Shown here piece after piece: positions 25,320-34,000 of a DNA stretch of 64,000 nucleotides (position 1 is its first letter; each line of letters opens with the position of its first letter). The translations under genes and the position numbers were made by a program. The stretch is from NCBI RefSeq assembly GCF_003337305.1, contig NZ_QPJO01000003.1:248001-312000 (forward strand), written 5' to 3'. A model generated the notes under the pieces. That model was not told where the DNA came from. It saw only the letters and a program-made list of their open reading frames with translations, and searched no databases. Origin of the DNA: Winogradskyella arenosi. Its GTDB lineage: Bacteria > Bacteroidota > Bacteroidia > Flavobacteriales > Flavobacteriaceae.

Positions 25320-26750
25320 TTACTGATTACTTAAGTACGTGCTTACGGCACTATTACGTGATACCACATGGGCATTTAAAGTACTTACTGCCGACTGAAA
25401 ATCGGAGCTTCCATTTAAAAATGTATAACCATCCAATTCTGAAGTTGCATAAGGCTCAATTAAAGCCGAGTACGACGCGTATTGTGCCTGAATTTCACTC
25501 ACGCTAAAGGCACCATCAACAACCTCTTGCACATAAGTATTGTATTGCGCTCTATACACATCATCGGCGTATAAATACCCAATCAATGGCCATTCACTAC
25601 TGTTTAGTCCTGAGAAATCTAAAGGTAAAGCGCCTTGCATATTTCCGGTTTGTAAGGCTTCATTATTATCCCAAGGAATCCAAGTTAATTTATCAGTATC
25701 GGCATCATTATAGAGGAAATAGTTATGGGTCATTCTTCCGTAGGTATCCCAATTTTGAATCACCGTATTGGTGGCTAAATATTTTAAAAACACATCGGTA
25801 TCTAAAACCGCATCGAGATTGGTTCTCCAGGTTGCAGCATCTGAAGTTCTACTAGCATCATTAAGTATCGTATAAAGACTTTCAACATCAGAGAAATCAG
25901 CCTCATCTTCATTGGTTTTCTTCACCAATTCATCTTCATCATAAGAACCATAAGCAAAACTTGCTGCGTCCCCATCTGGCTTATATAAATTACCGTCATT
26001 ATCTGAGAATTGGGTATCTATAACCGTATCGTCTACTTCTTCAACTAGAGTATAGAGTCCGAAATAAATAGGCCCATCACCATGATCTATATACACCGTA
26101 TAGAAGGCTGTATGAGATCCTACCAAACCTGCATTTCTAAAAACATCACCTGCAACTTTTTCTCTCAGCATCGATTTATCGTTATAATTATTTTTTAGAC
26201 TTAACTTTTTAAATCCGTAAAAACGTTGGTTATCAATCTGTGGATAATCATCTTCAAATTCATCAAAATCGAGTTTTAGTGACAGCTTAAGAATACCATT
26301 AGCCCAAGAAGAGGCCAAGCTAGAATTTCCTTTAAAGCGCACTCCTACTCTATACCATTCTATGCCATTATAAAAAACTTCAGCAGGCACAAAAATAGGA
26401 TCTTCATCATCATCTGAGAACGATCCGTTACCATTTCCAAAGGCACCGTATAAATCCGTCATATCGTCTAACATGCTTTCCCATCTAGATTCAGTGATTA
26501 CAATATCTATTCGTTTTACGACATCGTCTTCAAAGACTTCTTCAAAATTAGGGTCAGCATCTTTACTGTGTGTTTCGGTAGTCCAATCTGTAGCTTCAAA
26601 ATCACTATCGTCTACCTCTTCAATATCATCATCTGTAGCTGTTGTCGTTGAACTATCATCATCAGTACTACAAGCATTAAAAGTGACTAGAGCGACACTA
26701 AATAGTAAGGCGAAGTACAAGCGGTTAAAATTACTTTTTAGGTTTTTCAT
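25320..26750 (-). CDS. CotH-family (protein kinase-like) lipoprotein
   Basis: 476 residues. Lipobox TFNAC (Cys27), an acidic Asp/Thr spacer, then a CotH domain (about 75-400): VGVRFKGNSSL, RFYGFKKLSLKNNYNDKSMLRE, GLYTLVEEVDD and the acidic WIPWDNNEAL near residue 355. CotH of Bacillus is an atypical secretory-pathway kinase that phosphorylates a coat protein. The bacteroidotal lipoprotein forms are mostly uncharacterised, so kinase activity on exported proteins is inference. It is preceded by a sigma-E-like promoter (26825-26853) and flanked by terminators on both sides, so it is transcribed alone. Confidence 0.87.
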   Translation of the reverse strand: MKNLKSNFNRLYFALLFSVALVTFNACSTDDDSSTTTATDDDIEEVDDSDFEATDWTTETHSKDADPNFEEVFEDDVVKRIDIVITESRWESMLDDMTDLYGAFGNGNGSFSDDDEDPIFVPAEVFYNGIEWYRVGVRFKGNSSLASSWANGILKLSLKLDFDEFEDDYPQIDNQRFYGFKKLSLKNNYNDKSMLREKVAGDVFRNAGLVGSHTAFYTVYIDHGDGPIYFGLYTLVEEVDDTVIDTQFSDNDGNLYKPDGDAASFAYGSYDEDELVKKTNEDEADFSDVESLYTILNDASRTSDAATWRTNLDAVLDTDVFLKYLATNTVIQNWDTYGRMTHNYFLYNDADTDKLTWIPWDNNEALQTGNMQGALPLDFSGLNSSEWPLIGYLYADDVYRAQYNTYVQEVVDGAFSVSEIQAQYASYSALIEPYATSELDGYTFLNGSSDFQSAVSTLNAHVVSRNSAVSTYLSNQ

Positions 26751-26824
26751 CTGTTCTAAATTTTAGAGTTTATGTATTATGCGGATAGTCTTATCCTGCT
26801 TAAGCTTTTTACAACTTATACACC

Positions 26825-26853
26825 TTTAGATGTCCTTTTAGTTTTTAACTTGT
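26825..26853 (-). promoter_or_regulatory. Sigma-E-like ECF promoter, copy G (cotH)
   Basis: Minus strand ACAAGTTA (26846-26853), 12 bases, ACATCTAAA (26825-26833). It leaves a leader of about 70 bases to the CotH start. A run of nine T lies upstream of the -35 part. Confidence 0.7.
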
Positions 26854-26871
26854 GTCCTCTTATGTTAAAAA

Positions 26872-26910
26872 AAAACAAAAAAGACCTTCAATTGCTGAAG
26901 GTCTTTTTTT
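26872..26910 (-). terminator. Terminator after the anti-sigma/sensor pair
   Basis: Ten-pair stem AAGACCTTCA / TGAAGGTCTT, loop of five, flanked by A and T runs. It lies about 20 bases after the sensor stop codon and immediately upstream of the cotH promoter. Confidence 0.9.
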
Positions 26911-26924
26911 ATAGTCTGTAGTTA

Positions 26925-27428
26925 TTAATTTCTTTCGGGTGGTGGCGGTCTATGCCCTTGCCCTTCTCTTGGTGGTGGTCCTTGACCTTGATCGCCTTGA
27001 CGAAGGGCGTCCATTATAATTCTTTTAAATTTTTCTTTCTGCTTATTATTAGACAATTCTTGAATCATTTTAAAATGATAAAAGATTTCTTTTTCCTTTT
27101 CGATCTCTTTTTCACTTATTAATACGGCTAGCGAATCTATGGTAGAGGCCTCAACATGCGCATCAGATAACTTATTATAAAGCTCATCTTTTAGATTTCT
27201 AATATCATCAGACAACCGTTTCATTAAGGCATGATGGGCTTCATTTTTAGGATTAAACGCTGCCAATTGTGTGCTAGTAAATCCGAGCTCTTTAACTAAA
27301 AACTCTCTATTTTCTTGTGGTGCATTACTGCTCTGCATCCTATTTTTCCCCATATAATTAAACAAGAAAAAACCGTTAACCACAATTAGAAAAATAAGCA
27401 ATATATAGACGATTATATTTTTCTTCAT
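26925..27428 (-). CDS. Membrane-anchored periplasmic metal-sensor-like protein (CnrX/ZraP/Spy type)
   Basis: 167 residues. An uncleaved-looking N-terminal helix (about 5-24) anchors a helical periplasmic domain with the layout of heavy-metal sensors (LGFTSTQLAAFN, then long helices, then NNKQKEKFKRIIMDAL). Possible metal ligands are His65, His66, His118 and Met121, roughly where CnrX has its His, His, His and Met ligands. The tail is Gly/Pro/His-rich. It starts two bases after the anti-sigma gene and completes a sigma/anti-sigma/sensor trio. The metal, if any, is unknown. Confidence 0.72.
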   Translation of the reverse strand: MKKNIIVYILLIFLIVVNGFFLFNYMGKNRMQSSNAPQENREFLVKELGFTSTQLAAFNPKNEAHHALMKRLSDDIRNLKDELYNKLSDAHVEASTIDSLAVLISEKEIEKEKEIFYHFKMIQELSNNKQKEKFKRIIMDALRQGDQGQGPPPREGQGHRPPPPERN

Positions 27429-27430
27429 AA

Positions 27431-27751
27431 TTAGTTAATTATAGACATTTCTAAATTTGTAGATAAACCATAAGACTCTGCAAAACTACTAAGACTCTCA
27501 TCGTAAGTGGTTTCTTTTAAACTGTTAAATGCCATGATATTTAATATTACAATGGCCACTAATGTTACCAATTGTAATTGAGGCGTAAACCATGACCCCG
27601 TAGCCTCCTGAACCTCTTCGGATGCCTGACGAATTTGATGCATTACATTTTCCTTAAAAAAAGGAGACACTTTAACCTCTTCAATAGACGCCATTGCATC
27701 AAAGGTGTCTTTAACTTTTTTATTCATTTCATCATTAGTTTTCATAATCAT
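27431..27751 (-). CDS. Small one-pass membrane protein, candidate anti-sigma factor
   Basis: 106 residues (or 104 from the Met at 27745). A cytoplasmic N-terminus of about 55 residues, one hydrophobic helix (about 57-75, LQLVTLVAIVILNIMAF) and a short outer tail. Size and topology are those of small anti-sigma factors such as CnrY, and it sits between an ECF sigma gene and a periplasmic sensor; no sequence signature proves it. The sigma-E-like promoter copy F ends four bases before the first ATG, so RNA from that promoter would be nearly leaderless and may use the second ATG. Confidence 0.65.
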   Translation of the reverse strand: MIMKTNDEMNKKVKDTFDAMASIEEVKVSPFFKENVMHQIRQASEEVQEATGSWFTPQLQLVTLVAIVILNIMAFNSLKETTYDESLSSFAESYGLSTNLEMSIIN

Positions 27752-27754
27752 AGC

Positions 27755-27783
27755 TTTAGATGCATTATTTTAGAAAAACTTGC
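27755..27783 (-). promoter_or_regulatory. Sigma-E-like ECF promoter, copy F (anti-sigma/sensor)
   Basis: Minus strand GCAAGTTT (27776-27783), 12 bases, GCATCTAAA (27755-27763), placed in the gap between the sigma stop codon and the anti-sigma start. It would let the sigma factor raise its own inhibitor. Confidence 0.7.
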
Positions 27784-27784
27784 G

Positions 27785-28363
27785 CTAATATTCATTTTTA
27801 TAAAAATTCTCTAAAAGATTTTTTAAATTCTTTTTAGCTCTAAACATTATAGATTCTACAGAAGACAAACTGCGCTTGGTAATATCGGCCACTTCCTGAT
27901 AACTTTTGCCATCAATTTTATGTAAGGTAAAAACCACTTTCTGACTTTCCGGAAGGTTATTAATGGCCTTAAAGAGCGTTGCACTAAGTTCTTGATTTTC
28001 TAATAAGATTCCCGGATGGTTCATTTCCGTAAAATAATTAGTTTTATCAATAGGTACCGCAGTTCCGGTGATGGACTGTAAAAAGGCAAAACGTTTTTTG
28101 GTGTTTTTCTTTCTAATAAACTCCAAACATTTATTGGTTGTAATTCTATAAATCCAAGTCGATAATTTAGAGTCGCCTTTAAACTTCCCTATAGAATTGA
28201 AGACCTCAACAAACACATCTTGTGCAATATCTTCAGCATCTTCTTTATTAGGCACAAATGAAATACAAGTACTAAACACCTTCTGCTGATAGGCATCCAA
28301 AAGGGCACTATACGCCTTTGGGCTCTTAGACTTAAGTTCTTGTATAAATTCTTTGCTTTCCAA
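27785..28363 (-). CDS. ECF-type RNA polymerase sigma factor (second ECF locus)
   Basis: 192 residues. Region 2 (about 20-90) has PNKEDAEDIAQDVFVEVFNS and KLSTWIYRITTNKCLEFIRK. Region 4 (about 130-185) has LPESQKVVFTLHKIDGKSYQ and a helix-turn-helix ending SSVESIMFRAKKNL. It is likely kept inactive by the membrane protein encoded next (27431-27751). Five copies of a sigma-E-like promoter lie within 4.1 kb downstream and none upstream of this gene, so I infer it drives them but is itself made from another promoter. Confidence 0.93.
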   Translation of the reverse strand: MESKEFIQELKSKSPKAYSALLDAYQQKVFSTCISFVPNKEDAEDIAQDVFVEVFNSIGKFKGDSKLSTWIYRITTNKCLEFIRKKNTKKRFAFLQSITGTAVPIDKTNYFTEMNHPGILLENQELSATLFKAINNLPESQKVVFTLHKIDGKSYQEVADITKRSLSSVESIMFRAKKNLKNLLENFYKNEY

Positions 28364-28488
28364 AAATATATGATAAATAACAGATTGCTAAATTAATTGA
28401 GATCCGATAACTAAAAAATAATTCGGTCATATATTTAGTATTAAAGTAACAGTTTAGAATAAAGTCTTAAACTCTAAAAGTTTTCTCT

Positions 28489-28496
28489 TACCTTTG
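28489..28496 (+). promoter_or_regulatory. Putative -7 element for the rRNA methyltransferase gene
   Basis: TACCTTTG, exact TAnnTTTG match, 45 bases before the ATG at 28542. No spaced TTG upstream. Confidence 0.45.
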
Positions 28497-28541
28497 CCCG
28501 TTATTTAATTAATAATTAGTTCTGTTTATAGAAGTTTTAAA

Positions 28542-29795
28542 ATGTTTAAAATGATAAACAGAAACCCGAATACAAGAATAGAAATGCGACTACACAGAAA
28601 TTTATGCTTTGCCGTAATTGACGGATTACACCTTATTTTTAATGAAGGTGAATATGCAGATAAAGTCATACAACAATTACTAAAACGCGATAAACGCTGG
28701 GGAAGTCGCGACCGAGGATTTGTAGCAGAGACCGTTTACACCATTGTACGTTACCAAAGACTCTACACTGAAATTGCAGATGTAAAAGCGCCTTACGATA
28801 GAGACAATCTTTGGAGAATCTTTGCGGTATGGGCCACTTTAAAAGGTATTAAATTACCCGATTGGAAATACTTTACAGACACCCCAACTCGAAAAATTAA
28901 AGGCCGTTTTGACGAATTGTCTAAAGTGAGAAAATTTAAAGAGTCAATCCCAGATTGGATTGATGAATTAGGTGTTGCCGAATTAGGAGAAGCAGAATGG
29001 TCTAAAGAAATTGCCAAGCAAAACGAACAGGCCGAAGTTATCCTTAGAGTAAATACCTTAAAAACCAACAAAAAAGATCTACAGTTAAAATTAGAATCTG
29101 AAGGTATTGAAACGGAATTTTTACCCGATCATGCATCTGCCTTAAAACTGAAAGAACGTGCCAACGTTTTTGTTACAGAAGCTTTTAAAAACGGTTGGTT
29201 TGAGGTGCAAGATGCGTCTTCGCAATTAGTTGCCGATTATTTAGAGGTTGAACCAGGTATGAAAGTTGTTGATGTTTGTGCTGGTGCCGGTGGAAAAACC
29301 TTACACCTTGCTTCTTTAATGGAGAACAAAGGGCAATTAATAGCCATGGATATTTACGAAAGTAAATTGAAAAAACTCAAAATTAGAGCACGTCGTAATG
29401 GCGTTCATAACATTGAGATGAAGGTGATTGATTCTACAAAGCCGATTAAAAAATTACACGGAAAAGCAGACCGTTTATTAATTGACGCGCCTTGTTCTGG
29501 TTTAGGAGTGTTACGTCGTAACCCTGATGCCAAATGGAAATTAGAGCCTGAGTTTATAGAAAACATTAGAAACACGCAAGCCGAAGTTTTACAACAGTAT
29601 TCTAAAATGGTAAAACCTGGAGGAAAAATGGTTTATGCCACTTGTTCTGTGTTACCTTCTGAAAACCAAAAGCAAGTTGATAAATTCTTAAACTCTGAAG
29701 CAGGTAAAGACTTCACCTTCGTTAAAGATAAAAAAGTCTTAGCCTACAAATCGGGTTATGATGGATTTTACATGGCTTTACTTCAAAAAAAATAA
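28542..29795 (+). CDS. RsmB/NOP-family RNA m5C methyltransferase
   Basis: 417 residues. An N-terminal NusB-like/RNA-binding part (about 1-150) is followed by a class I SAM-dependent methyltransferase: VVDVCAGAGGKTLHLA (motif I, about 243-258), LLIDAPCSGLGVLRRNPD (catalytic region, Pro-Cys) and MVYATCSVLPSEN (second, nucleophilic Cys). This two-cysteine set is typical of RsmB-type 5-methylcytosine enzymes acting on 16S rRNA. A second ATG nine bases in is possible. The exact target base is not certain for Bacteroidota members. Confidence 0.9.
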   Translation: MFKMINRNPNTRIEMRLHRNLCFAVIDGLHLIFNEGEYADKVIQQLLKRDKRWGSRDRGFVAETVYTIVRYQRLYTEIADVKAPYDRDNLWRIFAVWATLKGIKLPDWKYFTDTPTRKIKGRFDELSKVRKFKESIPDWIDELGVAELGEAEWSKEIAKQNEQAEVILRVNTLKTNKKDLQLKLESEGIETEFLPDHASALKLKERANVFVTEAFKNGWFEVQDASSQLVADYLEVEPGMKVVDVCAGAGGKTLHLASLMENKGQLIAMDIYESKLKKLKIRARRNGVHNIEMKVIDSTKPIKKLHGKADRLLIDAPCSGLGVLRRNPDAKWKLEPEFIENIRNTQAEVLQQYSKMVKPGGKMVYATCSVLPSENQKQVDKFLNSEAGKDFTFVKDKKVLAYKSGYDGFYMALLQKK

Positions 29796-29814
29796 TCCCC
29801 TTAAAATTTAAATA

Positions 29815-30903
29815 ATGAAACAAATTTACTTACTACTATTTGTGTTCATTACCACCACGGTATGTGCACAGTTAGTTCCCCCTACAGAGTTAGAATCTTA
29901 TTATAACACCGTAGATTTTACGGCAACAGGCATTAGTCTTAAAAATGATTTAATTGAAGTTACGGAGAATAAGCACACCAATTACTTAAGTTATAGCGAT
30001 GTTTGGGAAGCTTCAATGGCTACAGACCTTGACCCAGATAATGCTAATAATGTGCTTTTATTATATGGTTATAACGATACGGATGGCGATGTCACTACAG
30101 ACCGTACCCGAGGAAAAACTTTAAACGGAGGAAACGTTGGCGATTGGAATAGAGAACACGTTTACCCAAAATCTTTAGGAAATCCAAATTTAGGAACTTC
30201 AGGACCAGGATCTGATGCGCAAATGCTAAGACCTAGTGATGTTCAAAGAAATGGCGCCCGTGGTAACTTATTATTTGCAGAAAAAAGTGCCAACCAATTT
30301 TTAAACGGTGAATCGGGAAGTACTAATGGAGGTTGGTATCCTGGTGACGAATGGAAAGGCGATTGTGCTCGTATCATCATGTATATGTACATCCGTTATG
30401 GCGATCGTTGTTTACCAACAAATGCTGGTATTGGTAGTAGCAACACTACACCTGATGATATGATTGACTTATTCCTTGAGTGGAATGCAGAAGATCCTGT
30501 TGTAGAAGGAGGTATTGAAGACCTACGTAACAGCTACCACAGTAACACGAGCAACACTTACGCACAAGGGAATAGAAATCCATTTATAGACAACCCTTAT
30601 ATTGCTACTGCAATTTGGGGCGGACCAGAAGCTCAAAACCGTTGGGACAATCTTTCTATTGAGGACAACGAACAAAACGTTGTAACGATATATCCAAACC
30701 CAGTTCGTGGAAATGAGGTTACCATACTTTCTAACCAAGATATTATCGCCGAGGTTTATGATATTTTAGGAAAAAAGGTTAAAGTTCAGAGCATCACAAA
30801 CAACCAAAAGAAATTAAATATCTCCGGATTATCAAAAGGGGTTTACCTATTAAAATTAAATTCTGAAACCGGAAGTCAGACTAAACGACTGATTAAGCAA
30901 TAA
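29815..30903 (+). CDS. Secreted endonuclease I with type IX sorting domain
   Basis: 362 residues. Signal peptide (about 1-19, ending VCAQ). The endonuclease I domain (about 20-265) has the metal/catalytic motif WNREHVYPKS followed by DAQMLRPSD and RGNLLFAEKS, as in EndA, Vvn and BsuI nucleases that cut DNA and RNA nonspecifically. From about residue 285 there is a type A C-terminal sorting domain (VTIYPNPVRGNEVTIL, YDILGKKV, GLSKGVYLLKL), so it should be exported by the type IX system and used to degrade external nucleic acids for nutrients. A strong terminator follows. Confidence 0.92.
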   Translation: MKQIYLLLFVFITTTVCAQLVPPTELESYYNTVDFTATGISLKNDLIEVTENKHTNYLSYSDVWEASMATDLDPDNANNVLLLYGYNDTDGDVTTDRTRGKTLNGGNVGDWNREHVYPKSLGNPNLGTSGPGSDAQMLRPSDVQRNGARGNLLFAEKSANQFLNGESGSTNGGWYPGDEWKGDCARIIMYMYIRYGDRCLPTNAGIGSSNTTPDDMIDLFLEWNAEDPVVEGGIEDLRNSYHSNTSNTYAQGNRNPFIDNPYIATAIWGGPEAQNRWDNLSIEDNEQNVVTIYPNPVRGNEVTILSNQDIIAEVYDILGKKVKVQSITNNQKKLNISGLSKGVYLLKLNSETGSQTKRLIKQ

Positions 30904-30924
30904 TTACAAAATTTCACCCATTTT

Positions 30925-30954
30925 ATAAAGCGACTCAATGAGTCGCTTTTTTAA
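30925..30954 (+). terminator. Terminator of the endonuclease gene
   Basis: Stem AAAGCGACTC / GAGTCGCTTT with loop AAT-containing tip, followed by six T; ten pairs. Confidence 0.9.
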
Positions 30955-31025
30955 TGTTTAAAACCTCGTGAATAACTCCCCTATTTTCAATAGCATATTA
31001 TATACCAAATCACGTTTAAAAAAGG

Positions 31026-31033
31026 TAAATTTG
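31026..31033 (+). promoter_or_regulatory. Putative purL -7 element
   Basis: TAAATTTG, exact TAnnTTTG match, 35 bases before the purL ATG. The upstream TTG is not clear. Confidence 0.5.
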
Positions 31034-31068
31034 CATTTTACTAAACACAACTCAAACACCAGACATAA

Positions 31069-34000
31069 ATGATTCATTTCTTCGGAAACCAAAACAGCAA
31101 AGTATATGCTGTTCAAGCCACAAAAGAATTATCAACAGAAACCATCTCTAAATTGACATGGTTATTTGGCGACCAGCCCAAACTTGAACAAGCATCAATC
31201 GATGCTTTTTTTGTTGGACCTAGAGCTGCGATGATAACCCCTTGGAGTACCAATGCTGTAGAAATTACTCAAAATATGGGAGTTTCTGATCTTATAAGAA
31301 TTGAAGAGTTTACTTCAGTTTCAGAAGATTTCACGGATTATGACCCTATGATTTCTGAAAAATATCAAGGCTTAAATCAAGAGATTTTTACTATTGATAT
31401 TCAACCAGAAGCCATTCTCAATATTGAGGACATTGCGGCTTATAACCAACAAGAAGGCTTATCGCTTAGTGATGAAGAAGTTGCTTATTTAGAAGGCGTT
31501 TCTAAAAAAATAGGCCGTCCATTAACCGACTCTGAAGTCTTTGGCTTTTCGCAGGTGAACTCAGAACATTGTCGTCATAAAATCTTCAATGGGACCTTCG
31601 TTATTGATGGTGAAGAAAAAGGAACCTCGCTTTTTAAACTGATTAAAGAGACCTCGAAACAAAACCCTAATGCTATTGTTTCGGCTTATAAAGATAATGT
31701 GGCTTTTATTAAAGGTCCTGTTGTACAGCAATTTGCACCCACCCGTGCCGATGTACCGGATTTTTACACCACAAAAGATTTCGAATCTGTAATTTCATTA
31801 AAAGCAGAAACACACAATTTCCCAACTACCGTAGAACCTTTTAACGGTGCTGCTACAGGATCTGGTGGAGAAATTAGAGACCGTCTTGCTGGAGGAAAAG
31901 GTTCTTTACCCTTAGCAGGAACTGCGGTTTATATGACCTCTTATTCACGATTGGAAGAAAATAGACATTGGGAAAATAAGTTTGAAGCTAGAGAATGGTT
32001 ATATCAAACTCCAATGGATATTTTAATTAAGGCTTCTAACGGGGCTTCAGATTTTGGAAACAAATTCGGACAACCTTTAATTACCGGGTCTGTATTAACC
32101 TTTGAACATAATGAAAACCCTTCTTCTAGCACCTCTAAAGCTAGAAAATTAGGCTATGATAAAGTTATTATGCAAGCCGGAGGTATTGGTTACGGTAAAG
32201 CAGAACAAGCCTTAAAAGATACGCCTAAAACAGGTGATAAAATTGTTATTCTTGGTGGTGAAAATTACCGTATAGGAATGGGTGGTGCTGCGGTATCTTC
32301 TGCAGATACGGGCGAGTTTGCTTCCGGTATTGAGTTAAATGCCGTACAACGTTCTAACCCTGAAATGCAAAAACGTGCTGCAAATGCTGTACGTGGAATG
32401 GTAGAAAGTGATGAAAATTTCATTGTTTCTATTCACGATCATGGTGCAGGTGGACATCTTAACTGCCTCTCTGAACTTGTAGAAGATACCGGTGGAAAAA
32501 TTGATTTAGACAAACTTCCTGTTGGAGATCCTACCCTTTCAGCAAAAGAAATTATAGGTAACGAGTCTCAAGAACGTATGGGCTTAGTTATCGGAGATCA
32601 GCACTTAGAAACTTTACATAGAATTGCAGATAGAGAACGTTCTCCTATTTACGATGTCGGTGAAGTGACAGGAAATAACCGTTTTACTTTTGAATCGGAA
32701 TCCGCAGGGGCTAAACCTATGGATCTGGCCTTAGAAGACATGTTTGGGTCTTCGCCAAAAACGGTAATGACAGATAAAACGGTTGCAAGAAATTATAAAA
32801 ACCCACGTTATAAAACTAAAAATTTAGACATCTACTTAAAGCAAGTGCTTCAGTTAGAAGCTGTGGCCTGTAAAGATTGGTTAACTAATAAAGTAGACCG
32901 TTGTGTAGGTGGTAAAGTGGCAAAACAACAATGTGTGGGACCTTTACAGATTCCGTTAAACAACGTTGGGGTTATGGCTTTAGATTACAACGGAAAAGAA
33001 GGGGTGGCAACATCTGTTGGTCACGCTCCTATTTCGGCTTTAATTGATCCGGCTGCAGGAAGTAGAAATGCAATTACTGAAGCCTTAACGAACATTATTT
33101 GGGCGCCGTTAAAAGACAATTTACAATCTGTATCCTTATCCGCTAACTGGATGTGGCCTTGTAAGAATGAAGGTGAAGATGCGCGTTTATACCAAGCGGT
33201 ACAAGCGGTTTCAGAATTTTCTATCGACTTAGGCATTAATATTCCTACCGGAAAAGATTCTCTTTCCATGAAACAAAAGTACCCTGATGGTGATGTTATT
33301 TCTCCAGGTACGGTTATTATTTCTGCTGCAGGAAACTGTAATGAAATCACAAAGGTTGTAGAGCCTGTTTTACAAGTTGATGGTGGTAATATTTATTACA
33401 TCAACATCTCTCAAGATAATTTTAAATTAGGTGGAAGTTCTTTCAACCAAGTTTTGAACGCTATCGGAAACGAGACACCTGACATTAAAGATACGGCCTT
33501 TGTTAAGACGACATTCAATGCCTTACAAGAGCTTATTAAAGCGGATAAAATAAAAGCAGGACACGATGTTGCTTCAGGAGGTTTAATTACCACTTTATTA
33601 GAAATGTGTTTCGCAGATGTAAACATAGGGGCTGACCTAGACTTAAGCGCACTACAAGAAGACGATGCCATTAAGATACTTTTCTCAGAAAATTCAGGAA
33701 TTGTTTTTCAAGCTGATGCTTCTGTTGAAACTATTTTAAAGTCACAAAACATCGAGTTCTTCACCTTAGGAGAAGCGAATACTTCTGGAACGGTAAACAT
33801 TAAAAATAATGAAGAGCTGTTCACTTTTGATGTTGCTGAAATGAGAGACGTATGGTTTAGAACCTCGTTCTTATTAGACCAAAAGCAAACGGCGAATAAC
33901 TTAGCGCAAGAGCGTTATGACAATTATAAAAATCAAGCTTTAGACTTTAAGTTTCCTGAAGGATTTTCAGGAAAATTAAATGAGGTCTTATCTGGCTCTA

